Source: Argonema galeatum A003/A1 (GTDB lineage Bacteria; Cyanobacteriota; Cyanobacteriia; Cyanobacteriales; Aerosakkonemataceae). From it: a stretch of 64,000 nt of DNA. The position numbers were made by a program, and so were the translations under genes. Below the pieces are notes generated by a model. The model was not told where the DNA came from and did not search any database. It saw only the letters and a list, made by a program, of their open reading frames with translations. The stretch covers positions 49,311 through 113,310 of the forward strand of contig NZ_JAIQZM010000023.1 of assembly GCF_023333595.1 (NCBI RefSeq), in the 5' to 3' direction. Below are positions 62,401 through 64,000 of the stretch, piece by piece. How positions within the stretch are numbered: the stretch's first letter is position 1; the number at the start of each line of letters is the position of its first letter.

Positions 62401-62660
62401 CCCGCATAGACAGCATTTGCCCCTTGTAACTCTGCACCAGTGCGAATCTCAATTGCCGGAAGTGATGCAAAATTGCCACTAAGCCACTGCTGACGTAAAT
62501 TTTCCAACTTAGTAGCATCAAAACTTTCACCAAAAGCAGTTTTAATTTTGCTCAGAAAATCTTCACTACCAGCAAAGCTATTTAATGTGCTGTAAGCATT
62601 CTCAACTGCATCTTTAACTAAAGAATTTGTTACTTGATTAGCAGAATTGGAAGTAAACAT
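56442..62660 (-). CDS. Large RTX calcium-binding protein (type I secreted)
   Basis: About 2072 residues from ATG 62660 (GGAGAAAACC upstream; ten more codons are open to 62690). The N-terminal 190 residues are a module common in cyanobacterial RTX proteins (NTIYFSQDFLSKYASNP, then VLIEEIGHYVDWHINTDDTP). The EEIGH resembles but does not match a HExxH zinc site. Residues about 190-520 have no recognised fold. From about 525 to the end there are dozens of GGxGxDxLx nonapeptides that bind Ca2+ and fold outside the cell. Two copies of a 190-residue module near the end contain TDFGGVGRG-like and DVATFLNDLDNNT stretches. The tail (TSADFTII) suits type I secretion. No secretion genes are adjacent. Confidence 0.9.
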   Translation of the reverse strand: MFTSNSANQVTNSLVKDAVENAYSTLNSFAGSEDFLSKIKTAFGESFDATKLENLRQQWLSGNFASLPAIEIRTGAELQGANAVYAGSTNTIYFSQDFLSKYASNPQAISAVLIEEIGHYVDWHINTDDTPGDEGEYFSNLVQGFELSSSQIQAINSENDSVVLTLDGKLVSVENSLPFKQSEVYSSVGNNPLTATEITKLLVFGTNDPSQTDYNEHIRTNNPKEDVFITYDMKDYMTNGGGQYAYPSLFPVIDKFFTRDIEPGEYSYTKIQNKLGAFLGWDGFDEKKDINITISQYKTDTGNNKYADRAFIFGTGEFKIDLTDAIFYVSESGDKRIDNFEVRAFVDNFDFESSNPIAQQANNIFKDIFDPYNLARGTVRIKFFPNLNNPTKLDESAKGEGTPYTSYSKQDYLNHQNQESKVDINGGIDIPALLDEMKKTNYLDEISKDSFLSYMRDGMNVIYGKPEENDDLDKSDYKVKVLGSGWFGLPKTEDKKLSSKRYFLVGGTGNDKLTGYLYDDELQGGKGNDKLYGGDGNDVLNGGEDKDDLYGQRGSDHLFGEGGSDYLDGGNEDDSADFLYGGSDNDILYGWGGNDDLRGEDGSDDLWGGTGEDWLYGGWDTDNSGDDVNNLYGQNDSDRLFGEDGNDYLDGGNEDNAKDYLYGGKGNDILHGWGGDDYIDGETGIDTVKYTGSPNGVVVNIDESASYSDGKNQRKLFSVDSKYNPIGYYLDLSPSFFIDAGQAQDGFGFVDDLRNIENILASPNNDVLIGNALGNKIEAFGGDDFLIGNAGNDILDGGEGVNTVSYRLDPSGVSVNLLTGQAIDGWGNTDALIGISNVVGSDSKGTGDKITGDQGSNKITGGFGNDRIDGQGGEDWLYGEFGNDILIGGLGADRIYGNQGIDIIWGDLEGNPDTGYNDYIRGGSEKDIIHSGGGDDIVWGDSGYGDDEIWGDAGNDTLYGEAGYDFISGGTGNDNILGGTEGDTIYGDAGDDKVAGDEGEDILRGGDGADEILGGDGQDFIVAESGYDTIDGGAGIDTVDYSIAPSGVLVNIDDLSYNNQANAGEFDLEVNFDIAPGTGLDGFGTVDKLISLGNIIGSAFNDTLIGNSPDNHIQAGAGDDLIISTEGKDIYDGQDGIDVISFRRDASAVYVDLKEGFANDGFQAKDSIAQIENVVGSNFNDRIYADDIANTITGGKGNDTIDGRGSSDLIYGEANNDVIYGADGEDTLYGNSGNDIIDGGAGNDTLDGAEGDDQLSGQAGNDTLDAGDGNDTLGGGDNEDILYGRTGNDSLDGGSGNDSLDAAEGDDQLFGQTGNDTLDAGDGKDTLSGGDDDDILYGRSGSDSLDGGAGNDSLDAAEGNDKLFGQTGNDTLDAGDGNDTLSGGDNEDILFGRMGNDSLDGGFGNDTLDAAEGDDQLFGQAGNDTLNAGDGNDTLSGGDGDDTLLGQTGDDTLDGGLGNDSIDAGDGKDTVTGGNDADTIVAGTGDDYIDGGEGSDRIFGDEDKDTIYGRTGDDYIDAGRGSDRIFGEEGNDTILGQTGRDSIDGGEGADTIHGGTEDDTITGNTGDDTFTGGGDRDWFIVKLGDNTDIITDFGGVGRGRSPLPEIIAEVDTIKFIGTGLSSQNMLLTQVGTDLAITFENIDNNKVILQNFALENIDNLLISKGSAVDVSNIFFDGDENLEDSDTFDVINAETQPIEVNHKDVATFLNDLDNNTKGFDNSQDIINGQGGNDTLSGLSGNDTLRGGEGNDSLLGGTGNDYLKGDAGNDILVGEKGADRLNGNAGDDSLHGGIGNDTISGDTGNDTLTGGGNQDLFVIKAGDGIDLITDFGGVGKGKTPSNQVIAEVDTLKFVGAGLIAKNMILTQEGTDLAISFDGIDNTKIILGNFTLENLDNLLTSKGASIDISNLLFDGDETIQQSDTFDIMNADEIVTLVYHKNVATFLNDLDNNTSGYSNSNDIINGQGGNDTLTGLSGDDILRGGSGDDLLNGGSGKDILNGGIGKDTFVVSLNVGEDIITDFVSGQDLVGLTGDLTFNQLTITPGTNGSEISFQNQLLASLIGVQTPLTSADFTII
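58390..58960 (-). repeat. 162-bp coding super-repeat within the RTX gene
   Basis: Each 54-residue unit contains six RTX nonapeptides in the same order (start GDDQLFGQTGNDTLDAGDG, then DTLSGGDDDDILYGRSG, then DSLDGGAGNDSLDAAE). About three and a half tandem units are almost the same in sequence, indicating recent unequal crossing over or gene conversion. Confidence 0.8.
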
Positions 62661-63266
62661 GGTTTTCTCCTTCAATATTTGATGTTGCAATTGACTGAAT
62701 TAGCTATTTTGTGTTTTTGTCAGATTTCAAGCACGCTAAATCCCCTGGCAATCACCTTGCCAAAGTCTAAAGCTGCAAAAGTTTCAGCGAACTATTCTTA
62801 AAATACGATCGTTCCCTCAAATCCCAATTTCAGGTATCTGGGAAAGTTCGATCGCACCACACCCAACTAGAATCTCCCTTCATCCCGATTTCCTCCTTTG
62901 CTCAGTATTTGCCTCTAACTCTCTATCTGTGTGAACTGGTGCGTTTTATGCGGAAACCACGTATTCGTAACAAAGCTTTACAAATAAACCGTGAAGAATC
63001 AGCATAAACACGGTGTTGAGGGCAGTTGGGGGATCTGAGCCGAAAGCTCGATCGCACTGCTTCTCTTTAATCGAAGTAATTCAACACCACTTTCACGTAA
63101 TTCAGTGGATTTAATGAACTTTTGATGAACCTTGACGATGCTTTTATTAAGCTTACGTGAATTTAACGATATCAGAAACAAATAGCTAATAATCAACTAA
63201 TTTAATTAGCTAAATCATTAGCAAATTCATTACAATATAGGAAAGCGAAATCTGCATGAATCAGGG
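62661..63266. other. Gene-free stretch before the final gene
   Basis: About 600 bp, moderately A/T-rich, containing promoters for the divergent RTX and HTH-like genes. No convincing frame, repeat array or NtcA site is seen. CGATCG-rich HIP1-like sites occur near 62805-62860 and 63045-63055. Confidence 0.5.
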
Positions 63267-63974
63267 ATGCTACCTACCACAGACAAAACAGAGGCAGTAT
63301 TCAGCGAAGCCTCGACAAACTGGAACTTAGAAAAGCTGTATAGCGACTTAGCTTGTGCCGAAAGAAAGAGCCTAACTCCTCTTGAAAAGACCTTTCTGAG
63401 AGGATTACTTTGCGGTTACACTCCTGCTGAAATATCTGAGAGAGTCTATAGAAAGCGAGATGCTAATTCAGTTAGAGTTTCCTTATCGAGAGGACTGTAT
63501 AGATATATCGAAAAACTACTCGATCGGCCAAATAACACAACTATCAAACTCAGCGGCAAGTGTATCCCTCACTTACTAAAAGAAGCAGGATATAAACTTC
63601 TACTCGCTGCTGCTACTCAACCAAATTATCCTTTAGTAGAACCAAATCCAACACAGACAGATTTAGTCGCAAGCGCTACTAAATACGAACACTGGGACGA
63701 TGCGATCGATGTCGATAGAATTTCTGAGTTTTTAAACCAAGATAAGGTAATCCTTGGTAAAACTCACGAATTTTTAGACCAAGAGTTTAATCGCTTGTCA
63801 AATTTAGAAAAGAAACTAATGTACTGGCTAATACTTGAGCGTAATCCTGGGTTACTAGCAGAAATGCCAGACAGAGTATTATCATTGATATCGCAACAGG
63901 AATTTATAGAAGCTGTGGAATCTGGCTCTTCCGTACTTAGTGTGCTAAAATGTTATAATAGCGCCGAACAATAG
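63267..63974 (+). CDS. Protein with N-terminal HTH-like domain, function unknown
   Basis: 235 residues. Residues about 20-90 (LTPLEKTFLRGLLCGYTPAE, then RVYRKRDANSVRVSLSRGLY) form a helical HTH-like domain related in pattern to the N-terminus of the TIR-ATPase at 18370-20289 and to NACHT/NB-ARC-associated cyanobacterial proteins. The remainder is mixed helical (DQEFNRLSNLEKKLMYWLIL), and it repeats the LxxLEKxxxxxLxxGxxP-like pattern, suggesting a second degenerate copy of the same domain. No ATPase domain follows. A new ATG occurs at 63992, 18 bp after the stop, and runs off the window. Confidence 0.7.
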   Translation: MLPTTDKTEAVFSEASTNWNLEKLYSDLACAERKSLTPLEKTFLRGLLCGYTPAEISERVYRKRDANSVRVSLSRGLYRYIEKLLDRPNNTTIKLSGKCIPHLLKEAGYKLLLAAATQPNYPLVEPNPTQTDLVASATKYEHWDDAIDVDRISEFLNQDKVILGKTHEFLDQEFNRLSNLEKKLMYWLILERNPGLLAEMPDRVLSLISQQEFIEAVESGSSVLSVLKCYNSAEQ

Positions 63975-64000
63975 GACATTCGGAATTAATTATGAAAAGA

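Overview
The window looks like a chromosomal segment of a filamentous, probably non-heterocystous (Oscillatoriales-type) cyanobacterium. The evidence is frequent GCGATCGC (HIP1) octamers, heptameric short tandem repeats between genes, palindromic C/G-rich dispersed repeats, a chloroplast-like tRNA-Glu, and typically cyanobacterial genes (ferredoxin-dependent nirA, narB, narM, ntcB, cnaT, xisH/xisI, DUF4058, AAA-like/GAF and TIR/AAA-like signalling ATPases). Species cannot be fixed from the sequence alone.

Layout. 1-8.2 kb: signalling and housekeeping genes (CBS protein, two FHA proteins, 6-phosphogluconolactonase, a membrane protein, a GAF histidine-kinase-like protein, an ABC1/UbiB-family kinase), then tRNA-Glu. 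8.9-13.5 kb: two paralogous TPR proteins, a broken ribbon-helix-helix antitoxin, an aspartase-like lyase and a RelE/ParE-like toxin-antitoxin pair. 13.5-20.3 kb: a four-GAF AAA-like ATPase, a DUF4058 protein and a TIR/AAA-like ATPase, all on the minus strand. 20.7-28.7 kb: an HD phosphohydrolase, a DUF362 protein, ppa, panD, mobA, and an unusual CBM20-SGNH-DUF1796 protein. 28.7-34.8 kb is an accessory island: a PIN/antitoxin pair between 58-bp direct repeats, a UPF0175 gene followed by a PIN toxin cut to 34 codons, an OLD-like ATPase plus a PD-(D/E)XK-like protein, an acyl-CoA synthetase, xisH/xisI, and a cyanobactin-protease-like remnant.

34.7-53.7 kb is a nitrate-assimilation supercluster. 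On the minus strand lie nirB-like (HEAT), ntcB and cnaT. On the plus strand lie a first nirA, a nrtA/nrtC deletion fusion, nrtD, a second nirA carrying a C-terminal ferredoxin domain, nrtP, narB, a PsiE-like gene and narM. Both nirA copies have a perfect NtcA box (GTA-N8-TAC) exactly 22 nt before a TAN3T -10 element. In this sequence the ABC transporter cannot be functional (no nrtB, half of nrtA, no Walker A in nrtC), so uptake would depend on NrtP. mobA at 25.5 kb could supply the bis-MGD cofactor for NarB.

53.7-64 kb: a TIGR02587/TIGR02588 membrane pair, an orphan beta-class DNA methyltransferase, a roughly 2070-residue RTX calcium-binding protein with 162-bp internal super-repeats, and a small protein whose N-terminus resembles that of the TIR-ATPase.

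The strongest candidates for undescribed biology are the ATPase/nuclease-like pair at 29.9-31.9 kb, the CBM20-SGNH-DUF1796 protein, and the repeated in-frame acceptance of palindromic repeats into three proteins, including nitrite reductase.
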